DNA of 64,000 bases from Euglena gracilis (Eukaryota > Euglenida > Euglenophyceae > Euglenales): NCBI GenBank assembly GCA_039621445.1, contig CP154954.1, positions 30,446,395-30,510,394 on the forward strand. Direction: 5' to 3'. The position numbers and the translations under genes are program-made. The notes beneath the pieces were generated by a model. It was not told the DNA's origin. It ran no database searches and was given only the letters and a program-made list of their open reading frames with translations. Positions 1 through 10,600 of the stretch are shown piece by piece (position 1 is the first letter of the stretch; each line of letters begins with the position of its first letter).

Positions 1-89
1 TTGCCACAGGTTACAGAAAAAGGAAATCTAAAAAAAACCGTTCATTGCTTTCTTTTTAATTATTTAATCATGACATAAAAGGCTCCATT

Positions 90-285
90 TTTTTTTGCAT
101 GATTGGTCAACTTCTCTCGGGAGGTCTCGGGTTTTTTTAATTGGAATTTCATTTTTTTGTTGGTTTAACACTTTTAAGAGGGCAAAGTTCGCCTCCCCAC
201 CTTTGCTCAGGACATTGTGTGCTCTTGACACAGCTAATTGCGCATTCATAAAACGGTTTGCTTTCGCCAAACCGGGATTAGATTG
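90..285. repeat. dispersed direct repeat, copy 1
   Basis: About 195 bases here recur in the same orientation at 1455-1662, with many substitutions and small indels. Shared landmarks, in order, are ACTTCTCTCGGG, a T-rich tract, a GGGCAAAG...CCTCCCCACC block, GTGTGCTCTTG.CACAGCTAAT and CATTCATAAAACGGTTTGC. No coding potential was recognised. The rest of 1-750 shows no exon I can support. Confidence 0.75.
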
Positions 286-749
286 CTTTTTTGTGGCAAG
301 GGCCCCAGTCCTCTGCCTTCGCCGTTGGGTGGTTGCTCTTGACAGATGTGCTTTGTGGAATGAGGTGGGTAATTTTCATCCTTCTTCTCCCTGGCTTTGG
401 CAAGTGGGAAACGGGAGAGATGTTTCAGGATTACCTCTCGGCGATGCGTGAGGTGTGTTTGACCGGAAAACCCAAATGAGAATGATCATCAAACAAGCAA
501 TTGCTTTACAGTAAACATTCGCCTTCCCAAAATGTACTACCCTTGGCCAACACTAACCTTCCTCAAATTGGAATCCTGCCTGGGTTGATTTGGCACCTTT
601 AAGAAGCCTTTTATTGCAGACAAGTTTTTTAATGTGGTTTTGGTTGTGCATCCTCACGTTGACACAGCGATGTCTTGAATCAGCAAAAATTGCTGACACA
701 CCACACTCGGACCATTGCAAAAAAGTCCAACTGACATTGATGAGCAAGA

Positions 750-850
750 GGAAAAGAAGAAGAAGAAGAAGAAGGGAAGAGAAGAGAAAGAAGAGAAGGA
801 GAAGAGAAGAGAAGAGATAGGAGAAGAGAAGAGAAGAGAAGAGAAGAGAT
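750..850. repeat. purine-rich GAAGA simple repeat
   Basis: A run of GAA, GAAGA and GAGAA units forms an all-purine tract on the + strand. The lysine/arginine/glutamate open frames that cross it are artefacts of the repeat. Confidence 0.9.
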
Positions 851-879
851 TGCCTTCTGGCCTTTCTCTCGTGAAGAAA

Positions 880-1345
880 GTAATATAATTAATACTACTA
901 ATAATGTTAATATACTATATAATATCATAAATATATCTAATTAATATAATATTATAATTATAATATAATAGTAATATAATCTAATATATAAATATAACAT
1001 ATAATACTAGGAACGTGATATAGATTTCCTAATATCAATACTATATATATATATCTAACTCTATAATCTCAATATTAATGTATATACATATTCTAATAAT
1101 GTTGTATATCTATACTTTAAGTCATAATAATATAATATGTCATTATAAATCCTCTCCTCGCCTCTACTTTCCTCTCCTACCTCTATGTATACTCTCCTCG
1201 CCTCTCCAATAAATTATCCTTAGTAATCCCTCATAGTATAATATAATATAGTATATACCATCCCCTCATACTCTCTAATAATCAGATCACTCTAATATAA
1301 TCATGCTATAATGTAATATAATAGCCTATTTATAATATATGTATA
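880..1345. other. AT-rich low-complexity block
   Basis: Nearly pure TAATATAAT-like sequence with a short TC-rich interruption near 1150-1205. Its composition is far from that of the GC-rich exons. I see no gene in it; it resembles degenerate A/T microsatellite. Confidence 0.8.
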
Positions 1346-1454
1346 ATAGAAGCCCTGTCTGGCCTGAGAGGGCTTTCTTCTTCGACTGGTTCAAACCCCG
1401 CATTCCATTGCACCCCCACTAAATTGACATAGATCTCTTCCCGTCTCCATTTTT

Positions 1455-1662
1455 TTTTTGCGCATGGTTTGGGCCCACTTCTCTCGGGGGATTTTGGGGA
1501 TTATTTGTGTTATTTTTTATTGGTATTGAATTTATTTTTGTTGGTGTGTAACATTTTAAGGGGGCAAAGGTCACCTCCCCACCATTGCTCAGCACATCGT
1601 GTGCTCTTGGCACAGCTAATTGCACATTCATAAAACGGTTTGCCTTCGCCAAACCACAAACC
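1455..1662. repeat. dispersed direct repeat, copy 2
   Basis: Second copy of the 90-285 repeat. It lies just upstream of the first visible hydrolase exon, in what is probably an intron of that gene. Confidence 0.75.
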
Positions 1663-1721
1663 CACGGCTGTGTTGCTTGTTGCTTGGCCAACCCGCGCTG
1701 ACCCGCCCTCCCCCGGCCCAG

Positions 1722-3669
1722 GCCTTCGGCGCGGGGCGGGCGGTGGAGTGGACGTTCCTGACGGCGCCCCACGCGGTGGGGGACGCGAAGGGCGGCTGCG
1801 AGTGGTGGGCGCTGCCCCCTGGCGTGCGGTCGTTCCAGGCGACGGAGTTCGGGGGCTTCGAGGAGTCCGCCCGGATGGTGGAGGAGGCGTGGCAGCACCA
1901 GGGCCCAGACGTCCGTGAAAGCCCCCCTTCCCCAATCAACGTGTGCCACCCCAGCGGAGCATCCTCGACAAACGCGTGTCCGCGAGCATGATTGCCCACC
2001 GCTGATTGTGGGATTTTGTTTGCCAGAAGGCACCCCACCAGGCTTGTTTTTTTTTTTACTCGTCAGACCCACCCGCCCCGGGGAAGGGTGGTTGGTTGGG
2101 GTTTGGACCCCCCCTAAGGAGGTCCAAGGGGGAGACCCTGGGTCTTATACCCTGCCCCTCCCCGGGGGGTCCAGCCTGTCAGCACATTCTTTTTTCAGGG
2201 TCCAGCGAAATAAAGTTGGGGCCAGCCCAGCCCAGCGCAGTCGGGTTAGGCCAAAAATTTGTAATTGAGAGTGTTTGTAAAAAGGCGCCAAATTTTAGGG
2301 TTTGGACATTTTGCAGGAGGGAAGAAAACGGCTGAAGGTTGGTTGAAAATCCTTACGCAGCCGGATTTGGGCCTTTTTATGCATGTTTTTGGGTGCCAGC
2401 TGGATCCAGCCCGGCAGATGGCGTCCCCCCCCTGAATCCCACCCCCCTGAGAAGGGGGTGTCAAGGCAGCACCGCACCTCGTTCCAGGCAGCACCGCACC
2501 TCTTTCCAGCTGGCCGGGGTACCCACGGGGGCCTTTAAGTAGTTTACTCACAGAGAGGACGACTTGGTGTCCGCCACACTTCAACATCGTCCATGAGGCA
2601 TTAGGGATCCCTTTTTTTATGCATATGATGGAGCGGACGCCTGCTTCGACCATTTGATGCCGTGCTGGGCTTCTCCCAGGGGGTATGCCTTTTCATCGGC
2701 TGAGTTTTGGATAATCCCCTTCTGACCACACAGTAATTAGCCTAGCCCATCGACATAGCTCATGTTTTGAAATTCGGTGAAAGAATTAGCATCTCAAAGA
2801 CACCAGACCAGGCACCCCAGGCCCATCGGACCCCACCAGGCCTGAATGGGGTTCATACCCTCATCCCCATCCTGGTGTGCAGGAGACCGCCCCACCCCCA
2901 CACTCACCCCTTCCCGTTTCTTTTCAGGGGCCCGATTTTGGATTTTGGTCACAGTTTTCTTTCGCAGTTTTCGGAGCCGAAGGAATTTTTGCTTGCGAAT
3001 TGTCATAGTGGGTGGGGGGGTCAAACCACCCCTCCCCCACAGGCCTCAGCATGCAGCACATCTTCCTTGTCAAAAAAATTTTCGGCGCAAAAGTGCCGGA
3101 CGGGAAAAGTCTGACCATTTGGGGGGTCCAGCATCCTATGGGAGGAGTGCTGTTGCGGTTGGGATAAGCCGAAATCAGGGTTTACTGTAGCACCCCAGCC
3201 CACACACAGAAGGAGGCTCTGCAAAACCTAAAGAAAATGCATGAGTATGGCACGAGTTTTTGATGGGCAACTTCTTTCCATCCTCCCTTTTGTTGCCCCC
3301 TCAGGCGATGCTCTTGGCAGTCCTGCTTGCTCGTGGGCTGAAGAATCAAAGCGTCGTGAACAGAGTTTTGTATTTAATTGGAGGAGATGCTTATCTTTCT
3401 TTGAAGCGTATAAAGATATTGGCAAAAAAGGTTTCAGATGCCTATCTTTTTAAAATGTTGTTTTATATTTTGGTAGGATTTCAAGACTTTTGTGGTTGGC
3501 TTATTTAGATTGGTATATGTAGCCTGCAATATCAAATTTCCAGACCAGCATCGAAAGTCGTGCTATGTACGCATCCATGTGTGTACGAATGGGTGCATGC
3601 GTGTGCATGTATGTATGTGTGCATGTATGCATGTATGTATGGATGTATGTATTCGTGTATGTATTCGTG

Positions 3670-3703
<34 letters not shown>

Positions 3704-4092
3704 TGTATGTATGTATGTATGTATGTATGTATGTATGTATGTATGTATGTATGCAATGCAATGCAATGCAATGCAATGCAACGCAATGCAACGCAATGCA
3801 ATGCAATGTTATGCAATGCAACGCAATGCAACGCAATGCAATGTAATGTTATGCAATGTAATGTAATGTAATGAAATGTAATGTAATGTAATGTAATGTA
3901 ATGTAATGTAATGCAATGCAATGCAATGCAACGCAATGCAACGCAATGCAATGCAATGTTATGCAATGCAACGCAATGCAACGCAATGCAATGTAATGTT
4001 ATGCAATGTAATGTAATGTAATGTAATGTAATGTAATGTAATGTAATGTAATGTAATGTAATGTAATGTATGTATGTATGTATGTATGTATG

Positions 4093-4126
<34 letters not shown>

Positions 4127-4381
4127 TGTATGTATGTATGTATGTATGTATGTATGTATGTATGTATGTATGTATGTATGCAATGCAATGCAATGCAATG
4201 CAATGCAACGCAATGCAACGCAATGCAATGCAATGTTATGCAATGCAACGCAATGCAACGCAATGCAATGTAATGTTATGCAATGTAATGTAATGTAATG
4301 AAATGAAATGTAATGTAATGTAATGTAATGTAATGTAATGTAATGTATGTATGTATGTATGTATGTATGTATGTATGTATG

Positions 4382-4415
<34 letters not shown>

Positions 4416-6138
4416 TGTATGTATGTATGTATGTATGTATGTATGTATGTATGTATGTATGTATGTATGTATGTATGTATGTGAGTGTATGTATGTGTGT
4501 ATGTACGCATGTGCATATGTATATATGTATGTGTGTGTGCGTGTTCTTAACAATTTATGTGATTCTTTTTTTGGTGGATTGCGTTAATTTGAGTTTCATT
4601 TTATTGCTGGACAGGATTTTTTGACAGAAAATATGTAATTTCCAGTTAAGCAAAACACAACAAAATTGATTTTTGGTTCTGATATCACCTGAGGTTTTTC
4701 CTATCAATGATTTCTATGCAGAGATGAGCCCATGTTTGGCGGTCACTTCAAAGCCCCTTAGGCCGTTTAAAAAATTGGGGGGTTTAGTTGTCCTTTTTTG
4801 CAGCTAAATTTGTTGCTTCCCTGCTCAAATTCGACATTTTTAAAGCTTCTTGGAAGCACATCTGAGGTTCCATTTCGGGTGCGAGAGCCAAAAGTGCCAT
4901 TTTGTGCACTTTTTGGGCAAAAAATTCTCAAAAATGAAAAAAACAATGAAGCAAAAAGCGCCGGAAGGAAAATTTTGACCTTTTTGGGTGGGGTCCATCC
5001 CCCTCCCCCCTGGGTTGGTCCGGACCCCCCTCCGGTTTGGGGAGGGACACCCTCCTTATATCGAACCCTGCCCAATCAAATGTGCAAATAAAGCCCTGGC
5101 ACTAAAACCAACCCGAGCGATGCTGTTTGGATCGGCGTGGCCCAATCCATATGGTGACACGGTGACAGGCGTGGCCGACCTGGGGGATGTGCTGAAGGAA
5201 GGCCAGGGTTGACTGACCTAACCGCTTTGTCCTGCAGACCCCCTTTCTTTTCACCTGTTTTGATGACGATAAACTTGACATGCAAAAAATTCTAAATAAA
5301 CACAATTATTTGTTCTTCCTGAATTGTTCGCCATTCTGTTTTGGCCGGTTGGGATTTGCGTTGGTATTTGTGATGAAATCTGTGTTGTGATTTGTGTTGG
5401 GATTTGTGTTGAAATTTGTGTTGGGATTTGCGTTGGCGTTTATGTTGAAATTTGTGTTGGGATTTGCGTTGGCGTTTATGTTGAAATTTGTGTTGGGATT
5501 TGCGTTGGCGTTTATGTTGAAATTTGTGTTGGGATTTTTTTTTGGGATCTTGTTGGGATCCGAAGGGTTACCCCCATTTAGTACCTTTTCCCAGCTGGTT
5601 GGCTGGACCCCCTTGGGGGTTAACTCATGGTGGGGGGTTAAGAATTTCCCTGTATGGCATTCCCAGGGTCCTTTTTCACACCAGGCTTATAATCGTTGCA
5701 AACAGCTGCCCACCGCACCTTTCTTGCGCGCACTTCGCATTCTCCGTCAGCCATGAGGGCGGTTCCCTGAGGACGCTGCATGTGTACTCCCTGCAGGATC
5801 CGGTATCTCCCAGCCCCGCCCTGTTGGATGCGCGAAGGCATGGCGGTGTGGTGACGACAACAAGCCATTGTGGCAGCAGTGGCTCCCCACAACGCTAACG
5901 CGACGGCGGCTGCGTGCTGGGAGAGTGAGGACATCGTGGAGTATGGGTGCATCCCGCGCCGCCTGTCTTGGGCCCTTTCTCTGCAACGTACCTGCAGGTC
6001 AACCCGGGGGCGATGGCTGCGCGGGTGGCGGACTGCTACGGGCCCGCGGCGGAGCGGTGGGTGCACGACGCCCCCGCCCACATCGTGCCGCAGACGCCCG
6101 CCGATCTCCAGCGCTACATCCAATTCCTGGGCCTGTGA
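1722..6138 (+). CDS. FSH1/OVCA2-type alpha/beta serine hydrolase, C-terminal part
   Basis: Exons: 1722-1910 (after CCCAG, before GTCCGT), one ending at 2682 (GTATGC), 3305-3369 (GTATTT), 5706-5802 (GTATCT) and 5998-6138 (TGA). The joined protein reads VEWTFLTAPHAV...WWALPPG...GFEESARMVEEAW, then FDAVLGFSQG-AMLLAVLLARG, then LRTLHVYSLQDP-VNPGAMAARV...PAHIVPQ...YIQFLGL. GFSQG is the nucleophile elbow (Ser at 2674-2676). The Asp of LQDPV and the His of PAHIVPQ sit where the family's other catalytic residues lie. Members are small cytosolic esterases; the substrate here is unknown. The N-terminal LCLHG-type segment is not seen and probably lies left of the window. The junctions 2682/3305, 3369/5706 and 5802/5998 match in phase. 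The acceptor of the GFSQG exon is unclear: the only nearby AG (2632-2633) is out of phase, so a microexon, an unusual splice site or a lesion is possible. Confidence 0.85.
3590..4545. repeat. compound TATG / AATGC / AATGT microsatellite with higher-order structure
   Basis: Long GTAT runs alternate with pentanucleotide tracts of AATGC, AACGC and AATGT. The composite block (GTAT run, AATGC/AACGC tract, AATGT tract) recurs, roughly at 3660-3910 and 4060-4345, followed by another GTAT run. It lies in the hydrolase intron 3370-5705. The long open frames with CMYV or HTYI repeats on both strands are artefacts. Confidence 0.95.
5055..5070. mobile_element. solo right end of a CAGGGTTCGATATAAG-type MITE
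   Basis: CTTATATCGAACCCTG is the exact right terminus of the complete elements at 15632-16068 and 61176-61564. Upstream are the usual C/G runs and an AAAATTCTCAAAAAT-like core, but I found no matching left end or target duplication, so this copy looks truncated or rearranged. Confidence 0.6.
5395..5545. repeat. 36-bp tandem repeat
   Basis: About three exact copies of a 36-bp unit built from GGGATTTGCGTTGGCG, TTTATGTTGAAATTTG and TGTT. Degenerate GGGATTTGTGTT and GAAATTTGTGTT units precede it from about 5350. It lies in the hydrolase intron; the valine/cysteine-rich open frames are by-products. Confidence 0.9.
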
Positions 6139-7633
6139 CGCCCACCGCGACGTGCTCAACCTGTGCCTCTCAGCTGCAGCGTGTGGAGGTGCATAAACAT
6201 CCATTTTTCTGTATATTATGTGTATATTGCGCCTCTTTGCCCCCTCGCACAGCACTTTTCTTCTTCTTTCCGCACTCTTTTTCTGCTGTCTGTTTGCTTT
6301 TATAATTTCCTGCATTTTTTTTTCAGTCCTCGCCTGGATGTGGAAGCCCTGAGCAGGCTTCTGCTTAAGAAATTGTGGTGCCTCCAGGGGGAACTGCAGC
6401 TGGTCCAAAATCAGGGATCTGTTAGGCGTTGGGGAGAAGTTCTTGACCCCCAACCCAAAATGCCCTAAATGCCCATTTTTTGGCTTTTTGGGGGGGAAAA
6501 GCAACCAACAAAAATCTTTAAATGTTTCAGCTCCCCCCCCCAACGCAGGGTATTAAGTGGGTTCTGACTGGTTTTTGGCTCCAGCCCCCCCCCCAGTGGG
6601 CGGGGTCGCCAGGAATGGCTGAAAGTGACCACCTGGCGCCAAAAGGCCAATTTTGGGGGTGATTTTCCACCAAAATTCTTTGATTTTTGGCCATTTTTGG
6701 CCGACCGGCCAAAATGACCAACCCCTGCCCCCCCCCCCCCCCCGGGGGAAGGGGGGGACTGGTTTTTGAAAAGTGACTGACAGGTTTTTTTGAAAGTGGA
6801 AAGTGACCCCCCAGGGGAGGTCAGTAAGCAATGGTATGGTTCCGGCCTGGGGGGGAAGACCCTCCTCCTCCCCGTTCACTCAATACCCTGCCTCCGAGAG
6901 GGAGTTCTAGCTGGTGAACTGTCTTCAGCTCAGTCCAGTGGACCCCATGGGCCTCGGGCAAAGCTGAGTAAACCTTTTAGAAGGAGCCGAGACAAGGATT
7001 TCAAGTAAGTTTGAAGGAAGCATCAGCAAGCAAGGAACATCAGCAAGCTTGCATGCACACGGAGCTGCACACATTACCACCAATGGCGAAAGAGGGTTTC
7101 ACAAAAGAAAGTGCATGGAACCGTTTCAACAAAAAACAGCAGAACCATTTTGAGTTCAGGAATTTGTGAAAATGAATCATGAAGACCCGATCTCACAACT
7201 GAAAGAGAGAATCTTGCGAACCAAGGCTTTGGTGCATTGGCGCAAGAGCATATTTGAAGGCAGAGCTGACCCCCCTGCCTGTCAGGCATAACTATTTTTG
7301 AAGGCGGAAAATTTCAAAAAAAATTAGGGTTTTAAGGGTTTTTTTTGCGGGCATTTGAGAAATTTTATGAAGCAATAAGGTGTCTATTTTCCAAGGGCGG
7401 TCAAAGAGCTGGTTCTTTTTTTTACTCGAAATTCGAAAAATTTTCCGGGGTGTATTTTTTGCGGATTTTTAAGGGTTTTTCAGGTTTTTAAGGCGCCTTT
7501 AAAATCATGCCTGCTGCCTGTTGGGAGTAAATTCTGGATGACCCCCAACTCGGAGGGGCACAACCTTCGGCTCGGTGCGGCCCCATTGGGAAGGAGGGGG
7601 CTCTTCCCCGCGGTGTTCCCCCCAGGGCCCCCC
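6139..7633. other. spacer between hydrolase and GDSL gene
   Basis: Probably holds the hydrolase 3' UTR and the GDSL promoter, though I see no clear signal for either. C/G homopolymers and an AAAGTGACTGACAGG segment with nearby GGTATGG (about 6765-6840) resemble sequence at 43500-43870. No exon was found. Confidence 0.5.
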
Positions 7634-10600
7634 ATGGGCCGCTGCGGCGTCGCAGCGCTCCTGGTGGCCCTCTTTTCAGTGCTCTTCTGCCCCGGGGCCT
7701 CGGGGGCAGCCGTCTGTTTCAGGAAGGCACGCCCCCCCCCCAAGACTTGGGTGGCATGAGAAGGGAGGGGCACAGGCAGGGGATCCCCCTTTCAAGGAGG
7801 GCCAGCTTTTCGGGCTTTGGAGGTTATTGTGGTGCAGTGTACCCCTGGCTCCCCGCACCCAACCAACGGTTAGATTGCCAAACTAAAATTTTCTTTATGT
7901 TTTTACCGCCCGTAGATCGTGTTGTTATGGGTGGTCATGCACACAGACACGCTTTTTCCCCGCCACAGTTATCGGCCCGGTCAGTTTCCTGGATTTAATT
8001 AAAGAAGCAGCCCCCTTTTCAGTCCCTTTGATATCGGTGTCATTTTTCACCCCGGTTTTTCATATTTTTTTTCCACTCTGTGGCGGCGCAGGGTGCTTGA
8101 AGGCCCATTCTCATGGGAAATATGGTGTGTGGCTCCGGCCAGCCATGACCAACCCCCGAAACCATCGAAGGCAGGCACCCCGTAATGCAAGGGTGACACT
8201 CCCCGGCTGGGAAACAGAAGCCTGTTCGGGGGTGGGCGACGACTGCCTGGCGACCCGGCGGGTGGTGGTGTTCGGGGACTCGCTGAGCAGTATCGACGCG
8301 GGGCGGGTGTATTCGGTGGCCCGGAAGAGCAATGGCAAGTTGTGGGCCAGGGAGACCCGGGGGTGGGTGGAGGGCGTCCTTGTGGGTCTGCCAGCGGCCC
8401 GGGGACATGAATGTGTGACGTTTCTGCTCTTCCGCAACATATGTTCCCAAAGGTTTGGATGGTGGTAATGTCGTGTTCACACCGTAAGAACCAGGGCTGC
8501 CTGTGCTGGAGTTTTTTCTACGAATGACCACAACACGCTGAAGACATCTGACTAAAAGTGGAAAATCTGATATTCCCCATCATTTTCTTTTTCCCCCTCG
8601 GAATAGCACTGGAAGGTTCGGTTCCTATGCCCCGAGCCTGAGAAGATTTTTCTGGCAACGTATGACAATGGTGGTCTATTTACTCCTGCTGGTTTACACT
8701 TTCCCGGGTGTCGTCCAAACTTTCTTTTTGAGAAAGAACAATTATCGGTCAAAAAAAAAAAGAGAAAGAGGCATTCCCTCCAATCTTGACCCTTGTTTGT
8801 TCGTGGTAACTTTAAAGAGCAAACAAATAAAATCAATAAAATAAAATAAAGAAAACGCGCTTGAGTTCTGCATCCAGCTCAGGGGTGTGAGACACTTTTT
8901 TGGGGAGGGTTGGGTCGGCCCCCCACCGCTGGGGCGTCGGGTCTCCCTGCCACCGGTGGAGTATGCCGACCTGCCCATGCTGACGGACCTCGCGCTGGCC
9001 GGGGCCACGGCCACCGTGCAGTGCGCAGGGTGGGTCTTCAGGATTTTTATTATTGACGGCCGCCCTTGTGGACCACCCTTGAGGACCGCCCTCGAAAGCC
9101 GGCCAACAGCTGGTGTGGGGCCCGAACGGGGTCGAAAACGAAGGGAAAAAAAAGTGAAAAAAAATCTTTTCTTTTGGATGGGCGATGGCACGAAGATGCG
9201 ATAAACCAACCCTGTTGTCGACCTGCTTTCGCCGAGGAAAGGTCGATTTCCCGCTGCTTTGGAATGTGTTGAAACACGGGTTTCCCTCGTCAAGGATTAC
9301 CCTGGCCGCACGCCTCCGCCGCCATCTCCGCCACGGCGCCGCTCAGGCACAGCCCTTGGGCTGGGACCGACCCCCTCCCCCTCCCTCCGCCGACCCGTTG
9401 GCTGCGGCTTCAGCGGATCATGCCAGGCCCTCCTGCCCGAGAACACGGCCGTGTCCCTGTCAGCTGCTTCAGCACCGCTCTTTTTTTCCTGGTGCCGGGT
9501 CAGTACTGCCCAGCTCTGGGTGAGGTGTCTGCTGGGGCCCCCCCCGCGATGTGCCGTCAGCCGCGCCGTCCCCAACCCCCGCCGAGCCCTCTCCGGCCAG
9601 CTGCAGCAGTACCTGTCTGCCAGCCCCCCGGACTTGAACTCCAGTCACCCCGCCTCTTTCACCGCCTGCCCGGACAGCTGGGGCTGTAACCCTGGCACCT
9701 CGAGGCGGGGGGGGGGGCGAAAAAGTTGGTTCCGGTCACCTGGCACCCTGCCGGGTTATTTGGGGTGATTGCAATTCCTCTCTTCCCATTGGGCATCCCA
9801 CTTCTGGTATTGTGCGCCGGTCTGCCCACAGGTGTGTAATTTGGACCGCCATGGGTTGGATTTGGGCATTTGGTGCCGTGCCACCCAACCACCCAGCCGA
9901 CCGGTCAGGTCGCAGTCCTGGGGGGGGGGTCAGATTTGAAGCCCCACCAAACCCCCCACCCATCCATTGAAAAGAATACGATGAGGCTATGCTCAAGAAT
10001 TTTCAAGGGCTAGGGAATTCTAAGTTGATCGTATAAGCCCCCCCCCCCGGTTTCCATAAGGTGACAAAATTTGCGGTCAGAAAAGGGGGTTTTATTGGAC
10101 AGCGGTCTCCAAAAAAGGCCACATTCCACTCATGGCTTCGAACAGGGGTGGAACAACCAGGGTGTTTGTTGGGCGCGGGGTGTACGCACTCATTCAATTA
10201 GAAGTTCCCCACAACCTCACGGAGGAACAGCCTTGCATTGCATGCGAAATGACATCTTTTACGTCAGTCCATTCATCCCATGGCCTTCAGAATTCCATCC
10301 TGGTCACACTGAAGTCGCTGTCAGTAATGTACAATCCAAAGGCGAGCAACGTTGACGACCTTGCACCTTCCCGACCCTGTCTGGTCCAGGGGTCAACCCT
10401 TATAAGGTCAAGTATTTTTTGGGCCACAATTTTCGCCAAAACAGTGTCCCAAAAGCACATGTCGCTCAATTTTGGATTTGGCGGGGGTCAGGCTTCACTT
10501 GGCCCTGCAACCTTTCGGGAAAGGGTCTTCTCCCCACTAAACTGAGGGGGTGAGTCCAGCGAAAGGCGGGTGCGGCCAGCTGCTTCGTCGTCTTCATCGG

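Noticed and set aside
290-479. Possible upstream exon of the hydrolase
   Set aside because: Frames here lack the N-terminal LCLHG-type motif expected for the family, and no splice site fits.
1365-1400. tRNA-like A/B boxes (TGGCCTGAGAGGG and GGTTCAAACCC)
   Set aside because: No cloverleaf could be folded: the T-arm stem does not pair and no acceptor stem is present. A decayed tRNA-derived SINE is possible but unsupported.
3501-4624. Long open frames with repeated CMYV, HTYI, LHCI or NAMQ residues on both strands
   Set aside because: They are translations of TATG/AATGC microsatellite, with no other protein features.
5638-6543. 301-codon minus-strand frame
   Set aside because: It overlaps the last two hydrolase exons on the + strand, which have family motifs and matching splice phases; the minus frame is a GC-rich shadow.
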